Shown here piece after piece: positions 53,700 through 62,035 of a DNA stretch of 64,000 nucleotides. The stretch comes from an uncultured Aquimarina sp. (lineage in GTDB: Bacteria; Bacteroidota; Bacteroidia; Flavobacteriales; Flavobacteriaceae): assembly GCA_947500505.1 (NCBI GenBank), contig CANMSL010000003.1:310001-374000 (forward strand). The letters run 5' to 3'. A model generated the notes under the pieces. That model ran no database searches and was not told the DNA's origin. It saw nothing but the letters and a program-made list of their open reading frames with translations. A program made the translations under genes and the position numbers. Within the stretch, counting starts at the first letter, position 1, and every line of letters starts with the position of its first letter.

Positions 53700-54476
53700 G
53701 GGTTGCTGTAAAAATGCCAACGATTCTTCATTAAATACTTCAGGTTGTTCCACATTAACCACATGACCAGAGTTCTTTACCACAAATAGATCCGAGAACT
53801 CATGAAGAGACACTACTTTTTTGATGGACGGTAAAAACAAATAGTCTTCCTCTCCCATTACATACAGTGTCGGTATTTTAATATCCTTATCTCTAAAAAA
53901 ACGTAATAATGGATTTATTTCTGAAGTTAACCTAAACCATCTCACGAATTCTTTTTGATACAGTTTTTTAGCTTCATTTGCAAAAAGCAATCTGGATTGT
54001 TTATGATTCTTTTTGGGCATAATGATAAAAGCAAAAAACTTATACAAAAACATATATGGAATCACAGATTTAAAAACAATGCCCAGCTTCATCAGTACCT
54101 GGGATCTAAGATTTAATTTCATAATAGCGCCACCCATAATCATACTCCTTACACGATCAGGATATTTTTCGGCTAAGTTTCTGATTAATATTGTCCCCAA
54201 AGAGATACCAACGAAGTGAGAAGATTTAATTTTTTCCTTATCAATCACCTCTACAATATCGTCCGTGATAGAATCAAAAGTATACTTAGAATTAAAAGCG
54301 TCTTTAAAAGCAGGTTTAGAGTTTCCGTGACCTCTTAAATCTAATAACAATACATTATAATGTTTTCTAAACTCTCTTACCTGTTTAAACCAGATAGAAG
54401 AGCTCCCTCCTGCTCCATGAACAAAAGTTACCCATTCGGTGTTATGCGGGTGGTTATATATAGAATAGTGTAGCAT
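53685..54476 (-). CDS. Alpha/beta fold hydrolase
   Basis: A 263-residue cytosolic enzyme of the alpha/beta hydrolase superfamily. It has the oxyanion-hole segment FVHGAGGSSSIWF, DLRGHGNS, the nucleophile elbow VGISLGT (Ser in GxSxG, about residue 94), an Asp in YVMGEEDYLF and His in NSGHVVNVEQP. It could be an esterase, lipase or haloperoxidase-like enzyme; the substrate cannot be told. A single gene, convergent with the Lacal_2735 gene. Confidence 0.9.
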   Translation of the reverse strand: MLHYSIYNHPHNTEWVTFVHGAGGSSSIWFKQVREFRKHYNVLLLDLRGHGNSKPAFKDAFNSKYTFDSITDDIVEVIDKEKIKSSHFVGISLGTILIRNLAEKYPDRVRSMIMGGAIMKLNLRSQVLMKLGIVFKSVIPYMFLYKFFAFIIMPKKNHKQSRLLFANEAKKLYQKEFVRWFRLTSEINPLLRFFRDKDIKIPTLYVMGEEDYLFLPSIKKVVSLHEFSDLFVVKNSGHVVNVEQPEVFNEESLAFLQQPLIRY

Positions 54477-54565
54477 ACATTGCTTAGTTGGGTAAAGATA
54501 ATTACTAATTATATACTAAGTAGAAGGATTAACAGTATTTAATGGATTGTTCAACGCTTTCTGAA

Positions 54566-55351
54566 TTAGTGAAGTTTTTTAAAATAGGAAAATGCTTTAG
54601 CCAGTCGAGAACCATACCAGGAAAAATATTCCCCATCTACTAAAATTATTCTTGTATTCGGAAGAACTTTCTTCATTTCGTTAATGTGATCATCAGAAAA
54701 AGGAAAAGGTTCTGATGACAATAGCACATAATCAATACTTTTATCCAATTCCATTAATTGTTTTTCAGAAATCTCAGGATAACGCTTTTGGTCACGAAAT
54801 ACATTTACAAACCCATTAATTTCTAATAAGTGATCAATAAATGTATCTTTTCCTGCAACCATCCAGGGCTTTTGCCAAATGAAATAAGCTACTTTCTTTT
54901 CAGGCTTGTGTTTAAGGAACTCTAAAAAATCCTTCAATTTAGTATTAATTTCAGAAATAAGTGATGTAGCCTGATTTGTTCGTTTAAAAATCTCACCATA
55001 TTGACGGATCAGTTCCAAAGATTCCTGAATAGTATTGATATCTGAAACGTGTACAGGATACTGATTCTGTAATATTTCAACAATCTCTTTTGTGTTCTCT
55101 TCTTTATTACATAAAATAATATCCGGTTTTAATTCCTGAATTCTATCGAGATGAATACTTTTAGTTCCACCGACAACTCGTTTTTCTTTTCTTATGGTAT
55201 CCGGATGTACACAGAACTTAGTAACACCAACAATACAATCTGATAAACCCAATGTTACCAATAGCTCTGTTAACGATGGAACCAGTGACACGATCCTTAC
55301 AGGAGTGTTGTTCAATTGTATGTGTCTACCCAATTGATCGGTATAAAGCAT
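54566..55351 (-). CDS. Metal-chelate ABC receptor-like protein (BtuF/FepB type) without signal peptide
   Basis: A 261-residue protein with the class III periplasmic binding protein fold: RIVSLVPSLTELLVTLGL, VVGGTKSIHLDRIQELKPDIIL, and a long backbone helix (about 120-150). The family binds cobalamin, haem or siderophores for ABC import. It starts directly with the mature-domain sequence MLYTDQLGRHIQL and has no signal peptide or lipobox. No upstream in-frame extension that adds one was found. No ABC permease or ATPase genes are adjacent. It may be a cytosolic corrinoid or metal-ligand binding protein. Confidence 0.85.
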   Translation of the reverse strand: MLYTDQLGRHIQLNNTPVRIVSLVPSLTELLVTLGLSDCIVGVTKFCVHPDTIRKEKRVVGGTKSIHLDRIQELKPDIILCNKEENTKEIVEILQNQYPVHVSDINTIQESLELIRQYGEIFKRTNQATSLISEINTKLKDFLEFLKHKPEKKVAYFIWQKPWMVAGKDTFIDHLLEINGFVNVFRDQKRYPEISEKQLMELDKSIDYVLLSSEPFPFSDDHINEMKKVLPNTRIILVDGEYFSWYGSRLAKAFSYFKKLH

Positions 55352-55376
55352 ATTGTGTTTTTTTTGACAGTAATTT

Positions 55377-55384
55377 CAAATCTA
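55377..55384 (-). promoter_or_regulatory. -7 promoter element of the metal-chelate receptor-like gene
   Basis: TAGATTTG on the minus strand matches TAnnTTTG and ends 25 bases before the ATG at 55351; a possible TTG lies at 55412-55410. Confidence 0.4.
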
Positions 55385-55440
55385 TATCATTATATTAAAA
55401 AACCATAAACAATTAATATATAGTGTTTTAAAATTAGGAA

Positions 55441-55470
55441 TTCCTACAAATATTTACTATCTTGTAGGAA
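55441..55470. promoter_or_regulatory. Inverted repeat upstream of the 38-residue ORF
   Basis: TTCCTACAA (55441-55449) and TTGTAGGAA (55462-55470) are perfect inverted 9-mers with a 12-base centre. It lies 23 bases before the small ORF and may be an operator or leader hairpin. Confidence 0.45.
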
Positions 55471-55493
55471 CTATTAATTTAAATCTTGGGGCT

Positions 55494-55610
55494 ATGGACT
55501 CAGTATTACTTAACATTGTTATTTACGGTTTTTTAGCGTTGTTTGTGATTTTCATCACATATGGACTTGTTGGATACGCAAAACAAGTATTTAAAGCCAA
55601 TAGACGTTAA
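55494..55610 (+). CDS. Small single-span membrane protein (38 residues)
   Basis: An ATG at 55494 opens a 38-codon frame ending at TAA 55608-55610. The product has one hydrophobic helix (about residues 6-27, IVIYGFLALFVIFITYGLV) and a short basic C-terminal tail (KQVFKANRR), giving an N-out, C-in topology. It has an isolated position, a good start context (GGGGCT before ATG), an upstream inverted repeat and a downstream terminator, which favour a real gene. No family is recognised. It is below usual annotation size limits. Confidence 0.55.
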   Translation: MDSVLLNIVIYGFLALFVIFITYGLVGYAKQVFKANRR

Positions 55611-55659
55611 TTTTTAATCTCTACTCGAGGGTTGTTTCCTGGAAGATGTAGATTAAGAG

Positions 55660-55697
55660 AAAAAGGAAATTGAATAAAAATTCAGTTTCCTTTTTTA
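55660..55697. terminator. Bidirectional terminator between the small ORF and pyrF
   Basis: The arms 55660-55675 and 55680-55695 pair over 16 positions (one G-U) around AAAA, with T-tracts on both sides. The arm touches the pyrF stop codon. Confidence 0.8.
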
Positions 55698-56516
55698 CTT
55701 TTTAACCTCTAATATTTCTTGCATCTGTTGCTGAAGTTCTTGCGCTTTTTCTCCTGCAATTGTATCAAAATCTAATCCATCCGAAGCGTATATAATTCCT
55801 CTTGATGAGTTGATTAATAATCCAATCTGATCATTAATTCCGTATTTACAAACGTCTTGTAGATTTCCGCCTTGAGCACCAACTCCTGGTACCAGTAAAA
55901 AACTATCCGGAATGATCTTTCTGATATCGCCCAAATATTCTGCTTTGGTGGCACCTACAACATACATTAAGTTTTCTGAATTCTGCCAACCTTTAGAAGT
56001 TTCCAACACCTGTTTGTACAACTCTGTTCCTTCTACATTTTTGGTCTGAAAATCATATGCTCCCTGGTTAGAGGTTAGTGCCAGCATAATTGTATGCTTT
56101 CCTTTAAACTTCAGAAATGGTTCTATAGAATCTTTACCCATATAAGGAGCTACAGTAACCGAATCAAACTGTAGATCCTCAAAAAACGCTTTGGCGTACA
56201 TCGCACTTGTGTTACCAATATCACCTCGTTTCGCATCTGCGATGGTAAATACTTCAGGGTAATTCGTATTTAAGTATTCAATGGTCTTCTTTAGAGATTT
56301 CCAACCCTTTAATCCATAGGCTTCATAAAAGGCTGTGTTAGGTTTATACGCTACTGCGAGATGGTGGGTAGCGTCAATTATCTTTTTGTTAAACTCAAAA
56401 ATTGGATCTTCTGTATCTAATAATTGTTTAGGAATTTTATTGAGGTCCACATCCAGGCCTATACATAAAAAAGATTTCTTTTTCCATATTTGATCAACAA
56501 GTTCTTGAGTAGTCAT
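55695..56516 (-). CDS. pyrF: Orotidine 5'-phosphate decarboxylase (type 2)
   Basis: A 273-residue enzyme that decarboxylates OMP to UMP in pyrimidine synthesis. The catalytic Asp/Lys signature is [20 protein letters not shown]. The phosphate-binding PGVGAQGG and [10 protein letters not shown] segments near the C-terminus are typical of the longer type 2 PyrF. It lies 28 bases after the dehydrogenase gene on the same strand, so both are probably in one transcript ending at the shared terminator. Confidence 0.95.
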   Translation of the reverse strand: MTTQELVDQIWKKKSFLCIGLDVDLNKIPKQLLDTEDPIFEFNKKIIDATHHLAVAYKPNTAFYEAYGLKGWKSLKKTIEYLNTNYPEVFTIADAKRGDIGNTSAMYAKAFFEDLQFDSVTVAPYMGKDSIEPFLKFKGKHTIMLALTSNQGAYDFQTKNVEGTELYKQVLETSKGWQNSENLMYVVGATKAEYLGDIRKIIPDSFLLVPGVGAQGGNLQDVCKYGINDQIGLLINSSRGIIYASDGLDFDTIAGEKAQELQQQMQEILEVKK

Positions 56517-56544
56517 TTTTTAATATAATTTGTGGTGTATAAAA

Positions 56545-57753
56545 CTATTCTTTTCCGTCTACGTAATCCTGTAAATATCTATACTTAGAGGTTAACTTAC
56601 CATTTTCAGTCATTCTTGCCCGTTCTAACACTCCATCTGCATCATTATTAAAGAAAGCAGGGATCACATGTTCCAGAAACATATCTCCGAAACCTTCACT
56701 GGCGTCTTTCGGTAGTTCACACGGTAAATTATCCACTGCCATTACCACAATCGCTTCTGGATCTCTAAAATCTACTTCTTCTTCTCGTTCCGGATGATAC
56801 CCATAAACAGGATCTGCAATGGTAGAAGGTCTTATTGTACTGGCAACAGGACCATCAATATCACAAGAAACATCTGCTACAAGTTTAATGCTAAAATCCT
56901 TAGACTTTGCATCTTCTCTGGTATAAATGAAAGGAGCGCCATCTCCAAAAAAGTGACCAGCGATATACATATCACTAACTTTAGCAAATCTCATAAAATC
57001 ACTAACATACTCATCTGGGTTCTTATAGAAATCGTTTTTATCTAATACCTTCCCGTCTATTCGTTTGTTATAGTCCAAAACGTCAATCTGGGTGTAAACC
57101 GGTTCATTAAAATGAATATTTAGGTATTCATTTACCGAAACTTCTTTGATTTTCATAGCATCCAGAATTTCTTTGGCACCACTACCCACTTTCCCTTTTC
57201 CCGTAAGAACAATTTTAATATTTGGTAAATCAATTTTGGATAGTTCTAATTCTAATGACTTTTGATCGGATAAGATTTCCGCTTTGGGAAGCTGAAAACT
57301 ATTATTCTTAAGACCTAAAGCCCTAAAACCATTGTACGCACCAACGATACCAGCATATCGGCCAAAACCGATGAGCCTGAAGCCTTTTTCGTTTACAATT
57401 ACCTCGTGGTCATATAATTCAATATTTTTATCAAGAATTGCTTTTAGTAGCTTCCTATTATATGGCTGCTTTTTGATAGTATGCGAAAAGAAAAAATATT
57501 TCTTATTCGGAATTAATGCTTCGATCGGGACTTCTTTTACGCCAAGTAAAACTTCACAATCAGAAAGATCGTTTGTAACCTCAAAACCCGCTTTTCTATA
57601 ATCTTCATCGTTAAAAATCCTGATATCGGAACTTTCTACCTTAAAAGAGGCTTTTGGAAATTTCGACACTGTGTCATTAAGACCTTTTGGTGAAAAGACG
57701 ACCCGACGATCTGGCGGGTTTTTACGCTCTTTAATAATTCCGAATGTAATCAT
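56545..57753 (-). CDS. NAD(P)-dependent oxidoreductase, saccharopine/alanine dehydrogenase-like
   Basis: A 402-residue protein starting at ATG 57753 (MITFGIIKERKNPPDRRV, the normal family start); an upstream in-frame start at 57846 adds 31 residues that look non-coding. The N-terminal AlaDH/PNT-like catalytic domain and a central Rossmann segment (IKIVLTGKGKVGSGAKEIL) resemble lysine-forming saccharopine dehydrogenase (Lys1-like) proteins. YDHEVIV and GFRLIGFGRYAGIVGAYNGF are family signatures. The physiological substrate is unknown in bacteria. It is upstream of pyrF in the same operon. Confidence 0.87.
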   Translation of the reverse strand: MITFGIIKERKNPPDRRVVFSPKGLNDTVSKFPKASFKVESSDIRIFNDEDYRKAGFEVTNDLSDCEVLLGVKEVPIEALIPNKKYFFFSHTIKKQPYNRKLLKAILDKNIELYDHEVIVNEKGFRLIGFGRYAGIVGAYNGFRALGLKNNSFQLPKAEILSDQKSLELELSKIDLPNIKIVLTGKGKVGSGAKEILDAMKIKEVSVNEYLNIHFNEPVYTQIDVLDYNKRIDGKVLDKNDFYKNPDEYVSDFMRFAKVSDMYIAGHFFGDGAPFIYTREDAKSKDFSIKLVADVSCDIDGPVASTIRPSTIADPVYGYHPEREEEVDFRDPEAIVVMAVDNLPCELPKDASEGFGDMFLEHVIPAFFNNDADGVLERARMTENGKLTSKYRYLQDYVDGKE

Positions 57754-57903
57754 ATGGTTTTGGTATATATTTTGTTTCTGTAAAAGCGCGGCTAAGATAT
57801 GACAAATATGATTATCTTTGCCAACCAATTTGAGTGAGGAGTTCATATTTTTTTGGATGTTTTAATAATCAGAATTCGTAATTCTTCATTCGTAATTAGT
57901 TTT

Positions 57904-58300
57904 GGGGTCGACTGGTTTTGACAGCGAGATTAATGGAGTGGTAAGCACGTCGAGCGCTGGGATATAGCTCGTAAATATCATATTTCACCTTTTTTAAACG
58001 GCGAGAATAACTACGCCCTAGCTGCATAATCTGAATTTTAGTAAGATTACGCCTCGTCCGACTAGGTCGGAAAGCAGGATACCTCTCAACAGCCTTGGTT
58101 TGCGGCGATTGATTATGAGGTATCGTAAAAGTAAACCTAGAGACTATAGGATCTTGATATAGTTTCGAAATTTAATTGAGAATAAGCGATACGTTGGCGG
58201 TTTTTGGTCTTTCATATCGACGAAAATTAAACAAAAACTAAACGTGTAGAAAGCTATTGTATTACTTGTTTGGACGAGGGTTCGAATCCCTCCGACTCCA
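57904..58300 (+). ncRNA. ssrA: tmRNA (ssrA)
   Basis: A one-piece tmRNA of about 397 bases. The 5' end GGGGTCGACTGGTTTTGACA and the 3' T-arm and acceptor (GGTTCGAATCCCTCC then GACTCCA) form the tRNA-like domain. Seven acceptor pairs are possible (with one G-U). The mRNA-like part encodes GENNYALAA followed by TAA (58000-58029). The terminal CCA is not encoded (the genome reads ACGG). It rescues stalled ribosomes with SmpB by adding the tag for proteolysis. A terminator hairpin follows. Confidence 0.97.
58000..58029 (+). other. tmRNA tag-peptide reading frame
   Basis: The resume codon is GGC at 58000; the frame gives GENNYALAA and stops at TAA 58027-58029. The C-terminal ALAA is the degradation signal for ClpXP-type proteases. 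Confidence 0.9.
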
Positions 58301-58311
58301 CGGAAATTTAT

Positions 58312-58350
58312 AAAAACCTGTGAATTAATTATTTACAGGTTTTTGTGTTT
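58312..58350 (+). terminator. Terminator of ssrA
   Basis: AAAAACCTGT (58312-58321) and ACAGGTTTTT (58335-58344) form a 10-bp stem with a 13-base loop, followed by GTGTTTTTATT. Confidence 0.8.
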
Positions 58351-58499
58351 TTATTAAATTCGCATAATTAATTGAGAACTAAATATTTAATGGTTCGAAC
58401 TTTTCTTTAGATTGTATAACTAGTTTTATTAAAATAAATTTTCCATTAATCCAATTTTAATAGAAAATATTTTCAATTTTTGTATAAAATTATGATTTA

Positions 58500-59981
58500 A
58501 TGGAAAAAAATCTCCCTTTACATTTACAAGAAATAATTTATGGTTCTTCTGATGTTACCATATCAAAACAGGTTTCAAAGCTTGAAAAATCAGGAAATAT
58601 AAGAAAGATCGCACCCAGATTGTATACTTCAAATCTTGAAGATTTACCTGAGAACATTATAAGGAGAAATATTTTTTCTATTCTAGGTAATTTATATCCA
58701 AATGCGTTACTAAGTCATCGTTCTGCTTTCGAGTTTAAACCCACAGGTAAAAATCAGATTTTTGTTACTTATAAATACACACGTAGAGTGAATTTACCCG
58801 GAATTACAATTAGGTTTTTGGAAGGAAATGGACCGATTCAAGGAGATAATGCTTTTTCTGCTAAGCTATTTGTTTCTCAGAGAGAGCGTGCACTTTTAGA
58901 AAATTTACGAAGCTCTCGTCAATCTGGAGACAATTCGAAAACCCTACCAAAAGAAAAAATAGAAGAATATCTTGAACAAATCATCAGGGTAAACGGTGAA
59001 GAAGAACTTAATAAAGTAAGGGATAAGGCACGCGAGATTGCAGAACAATTAGGATGGCAGGTAGAATTTAATAAACTTAATAAGATCATTAGTGCATTAC
59101 TTAGTACTCATCCATCTAAAATATTGAAGTCGCCGGTCGCTACTGCAAGAGCATTCGGTGTGCCTTTTGACCCCGGTAGGATTCAACTCTTCGAAAAACT
59201 TTTTCACGAACTAATAAGTCAAGAATTTGAATATCGGAATGAATTTAATAAAACATCCGATTCTTTTAGGAGTTTTGCTTTTTTTGAAAGCTATTTCTCT
59301 AATTACATTGAGGGGACTGTTTTTGAGATTGAAGAAGCAGAAAAAGTTATTGCTACCCAAAAGCCGCTACCAGCTAGACATGATGATTCACACGATGTAT
59401 TAGGAACGTATCAACTCGTGTCAAACCTTAAAGAGATGCAAGTAATACCCAAAACTGCTGAAGAATTATTAGAGATTTTAAAATACCGGCATAAGGTATT
59501 GCTATCCTCAAGAATAGATAAGAAGCCTGGTAAATTTAAAGATAAAAACAACTTTTCAGGCAATACAGCATTTGTTGATATGAATTTAGTAAGAGGCACA
59601 TTACTTAAAAGTTTTGAATATTATCAGGTACTTTCACATCCTTTTGCAAAAGCTGCATATATGATGTTTGTAATAAGTGAAGTGCATCCCTTTTTAGATG
59701 GTAACGGGCGTATTGCTCGTGTTATGATGAATGCAGAATTAACTGCAAAAAATCAATCTAAAATTATTATCCCTACAGTATATCGTGATGATTATCTAGG
59801 AGCACTACGAAAACTTACCCGTCAACACGATCCATTAATTTATATTAAAATGCTTGATCGAGCCCATCGATTCAGTTCAACAATTGCTGGTAGTACAATA
59901 GGTGAAATGAAAAATATTCTTGAACAGAGTAATGCATTTTTGGAACCTACTGAAGGTATGCTTAAAATATTAAATCTATAG
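58500..59981 (+). CDS. Fic-domain protein with AbiEi-antitoxin-like N-terminal domain
   Basis: A 493-residue protein. Residues of about 1-75 resemble the winged-helix domain of AbiEi-type antitoxins (ISKQVSKLEKSGNIRKIAPRLYTSN), and NALLSHRSAFEF (about 73-84) continues that family's pattern. A middle region (to about 230) leads to a complete Fic domain with the catalytic HPFLDGNGR (396-404), intact His396. Upstream S267-x-x-x-E271-G272 (in SNYIEGT) fits the class II inhibitory helix, which would block ATP binding until relieved. Fic enzymes usually AMPylate target proteins. It lies 200 bases after ssrA, a classic insertion hotspot, and is flanked by terminators, so it is a stand-alone unit. 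Its target and trigger are unknown. Confidence 0.85.
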   Translation: MEKNLPLHLQEIIYGSSDVTISKQVSKLEKSGNIRKIAPRLYTSNLEDLPENIIRRNIFSILGNLYPNALLSHRSAFEFKPTGKNQIFVTYKYTRRVNLPGITIRFLEGNGPIQGDNAFSAKLFVSQRERALLENLRSSRQSGDNSKTLPKEKIEEYLEQIIRVNGEEELNKVRDKAREIAEQLGWQVEFNKLNKIISALLSTHPSKILKSPVATARAFGVPFDPGRIQLFEKLFHELISQEFEYRNEFNKTSDSFRSFAFFESYFSNYIEGTVFEIEEAEKVIATQKPLPARHDDSHDVLGTYQLVSNLKEMQVIPKTAEELLEILKYRHKVLLSSRIDKKPGKFKDKNNFSGNTAFVDMNLVRGTLLKSFEYYQVLSHPFAKAAYMMFVISEVHPFLDGNGRIARVMMNAELTAKNQSKIIIPTVYRDDYLGALRKLTRQHDPLIYIKMLDRAHRFSSTIAGSTIGEMKNILEQSNAFLEPTEGMLKILNL

Positions 59982-60090
59982 CTATCACTTCTAATAAATA
60001 TTGTTTTGTAATTTTTTAGAATTTGAAATAATCAACTCCATATTCTCTATCAATAAGTTAAAACTATGTCGCTTTAAACCCACAGCAAGC

Positions 60091-60124
60091 AAAAATCCTG
60101 AAGAAGACCTTCAGGATTTTTTTG
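60091..60124. terminator. Bidirectional terminator between the Fic gene and the TRAP operon
   Basis: AAAAATCCTGAAG (60091-60103) and CTTCAGGATTTTT (60109-60121) form a perfect 13-bp stem with a 5-base loop and T-tracts on both strands. It ends both the plus-strand Fic gene and the minus-strand kdg/TRAP operon. Confidence 0.85.
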
Positions 60125-60264
60125 TATATAGCTTTCCCTGTCCTATTTAGTGGTTAGGGTTGGAAAATGTTTTCTGTAAGATGTCCCAACTACCTTTCTA
60201 CTGGCAATTTATTGAATCAAATACACCGGTAAATAAAAAGAATCTCGCTAAAAAGCTGTTTGCA

Positions 60265-61560
60265 TTAAAATCCGAACCATCCCGGTACCCATAAACTTAA
60301 TTCAGGAATATAAGTGATCAGTATGAGTACTAAAACCATTACGATAAATAACGGAAGTAACGGACGTATTACTTTTTGAATGCTTAGATTGGCCACTCCA
60401 CAACCCACAAAAAGTACAGACCCCACAGGAGGAGTACATAATCCAATACATAAATTCATAATCATAATAATCCCAAAGTGTACCGGGTCGATCCCTATAT
60501 CTGAGACAATAGGTAAAAAAATAGGTGTGAAAATGAGTACTGCGGGAGTCATATCCATAAATATTCCTACAAACAACAGAATCAAATTGATAATGATTAG
60601 GATCACCACAGGATTATCACTAAAAGCAAGTAATGCAGCACTAATCTCCTGAGGTATATTTTCATAAGACATCACCCAGGACATGGCTACAGATGTTGCA
60701 ATTAGCAGCATAACAATTGCAGTTGTTTTAGTAGTTTCCAAAAGGATTACTGAGATATCTTTTACCGTAATTTCTTTATAGACAAAGGCCAATATAAATG
60801 TATATACAACTGCCACTGCCGAAGCCTCGGTGGCTGTAAATATTCCAGCGACGATACCTCCGATAACTACTACCAGTAACAACAAACTTGGCAAAGCTTC
60901 CAAAAATCGTTTTATAAATATGGTAAATCCAACCGCCTTTTCGGTCGGATATTTTTTGATAAACGCATAAATACCCGCTACAATCATAAGTGCTAGACCA
61001 ATTAATATTCCTGGTATATAGCCTGCTAAAAATAAGGCCGCAATAGACACCCCTCCGCTTGCCAGTGAATAAATGATTAGAATATTGCTAGGCGGAATGA
61101 TCAAACCTGTCGTAGCACTGGTAATATTCACGGCCGCACTAAAAGATTTATCATATCCTTCTTTTTCCATCATTGGATTCATAAATCCTCCAATAGCCGA
61201 AGCGGCAGCAACAGCAGATCCCGAAATTGCCCCAAACAACATACAGGCAATGATATTTACGAAAGCCAATCCACCTGGCAAAGGTCCGACAATTGCCTTT
61301 GCAAATTCTATCAATCGGTGTGCGATCCCTCCTCGATTCATGACTTGTCCTGCAAGAATAAAAAAAGGAATAGCCAACAGAGCAAAACTATCTAACGAAG
61401 TAGCCATACGTTGTGCTAACGTAGTTACCGAAGGTAAAAATGGCATAGACACTACTAATGTCAGCAATGCCGAAAGTCCAATACTATAAGCGATAGGAAC
61501 ACGAAGTGATAAAAAAATTAAAAAACTGATAACCAGAATAAGTGCCTCGGTATACTCCAT
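60265..61560 (-). CDS. dctM: TRAP transporter large permease (DctM)
   Basis: A 431-residue membrane protein with about 12 helices, the proton/sodium-coupled subunit of TRAP importers. The start ATG 61560 (MEYTEALILVISFLIFL) lies four bases after the dctQ stop; an alternative ATG at 61578 would overlap dctQ. Conserved DctM segments include GGIAHRLIEFAKAIVGPLPGGLAFVNIIACMLFGAISGSA and NLCIGLCTPPVGSVLFVGC. It is the last gene of the operon with kdgK, kdgA, dctP and dctQ, so the imported solute is probably a uronic acid or keto-deoxy sugar acid. Confidence 0.94.
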   Translation of the reverse strand: MEYTEALILVISFLIFLSLRVPIAYSIGLSALLTLVVSMPFLPSVTTLAQRMATSLDSFALLAIPFFILAGQVMNRGGIAHRLIEFAKAIVGPLPGGLAFVNIIACMLFGAISGSAVAAASAIGGFMNPMMEKEGYDKSFSAAVNITSATTGLIIPPSNILIIYSLASGGVSIAALFLAGYIPGILIGLALMIVAGIYAFIKKYPTEKAVGFTIFIKRFLEALPSLLLLVVVIGGIVAGIFTATEASAVAVVYTFILAFVYKEITVKDISVILLETTKTTAIVMLLIATSVAMSWVMSYENIPQEISAALLAFSDNPVVILIIINLILLFVGIFMDMTPAVLIFTPIFLPIVSDIGIDPVHFGIIMIMNLCIGLCTPPVGSVLFVGCGVANLSIQKVIRPLLPLFIVMVLVLILITYIPELSLWVPGWFGF

Positions 61561-61564
61561 CACG

Positions 61565-62035
61565 CTATGATTTAACAAGTTTACGTTTCTTCAGAAAAAT
61601 GTCCAGCGCATAGTACACAATTAACAATCCGCTAAGCGGGACAACCAGATAAACATAAAACAACGGAACCTCAAGGGCTGCCGAACGTTGGTCTAGTGTT
61701 AAAGTAATCCAACATAATCTTAACCCTCCAATCACCATCACCGCAAGAGCAAAAATCATTATCGAAAAGGTTACAATTCCCGAAAATAAGTTAGGATATC
61801 GTTGAATAGTCTTTGCAGAAATCAAATCAATAGCCAGATGCAACTCTTTTCCGGTAGCATAGGCTGCTCCAAAAAGCCCTAGCCAGATTAATGAGAAGCT
61901 GGCAATTTCATCAGTTAAGGTACTGGGAGTTCCTAACAAATATCTCGAAATAACTTGCCAGATTACAGATATCAACATAATGGATATAATTAATATTAAT
62001 AGTCTTTCCAGTATTTTATCTATAACAGCTCTCAT
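61565..62035 (-). CDS. dctQ: TRAP transporter small permease (DctQ)
   Basis: A 156-residue protein with four predicted helices, the standard size and layout of DctQ. The conserved stretch IWQVISRYLLGTPSTLTDEIASFSLIWLGLFGAAYA covers the second helix pair. It forms the membrane complex with DctM. Its start overlaps the dctP stop by one base (TAATG), consistent with coupled translation. Confidence 0.92.
   Translation of the reverse strand: MRAVIDKILERLLILIISIMLISVIWQVISRYLLGTPSTLTDEIASFSLIWLGLFGAAYATGKELHLAIDLISAKTIQRYPNLFSGIVTFSIMIFALAVMVIGGLRLCWITLTLDQRSAALEVPLFYVYLVVPLSGLLIVYYALDIFLKKRKLVKS

Noticed and set aside
57874..57897. Two ATTCGTAATT copies just upstream of ssrA
   Set aside because: Short AT-rich direct repeats of this kind are frequent in this background and no function is suggested.
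57897..57904. TAGTTTTG -7 box at the tmRNA 5' end
   Set aside because: It overlaps the first base of the mature tmRNA, so the transcription start would fall inside the molecule; probably a chance match.
58300..60264. Possible genomic island with att duplication next to ssrA
   Set aside because: No copy of the ssrA 3' end was found downstream, and there is no integrase or other mobile gene, so only a hotspot position and not an element is supported.
61073..61489. 138-codon open frame on the plus strand inside dctM
   Set aside because: Antisense to a hydrophobic transporter gene with no independent coding signals.
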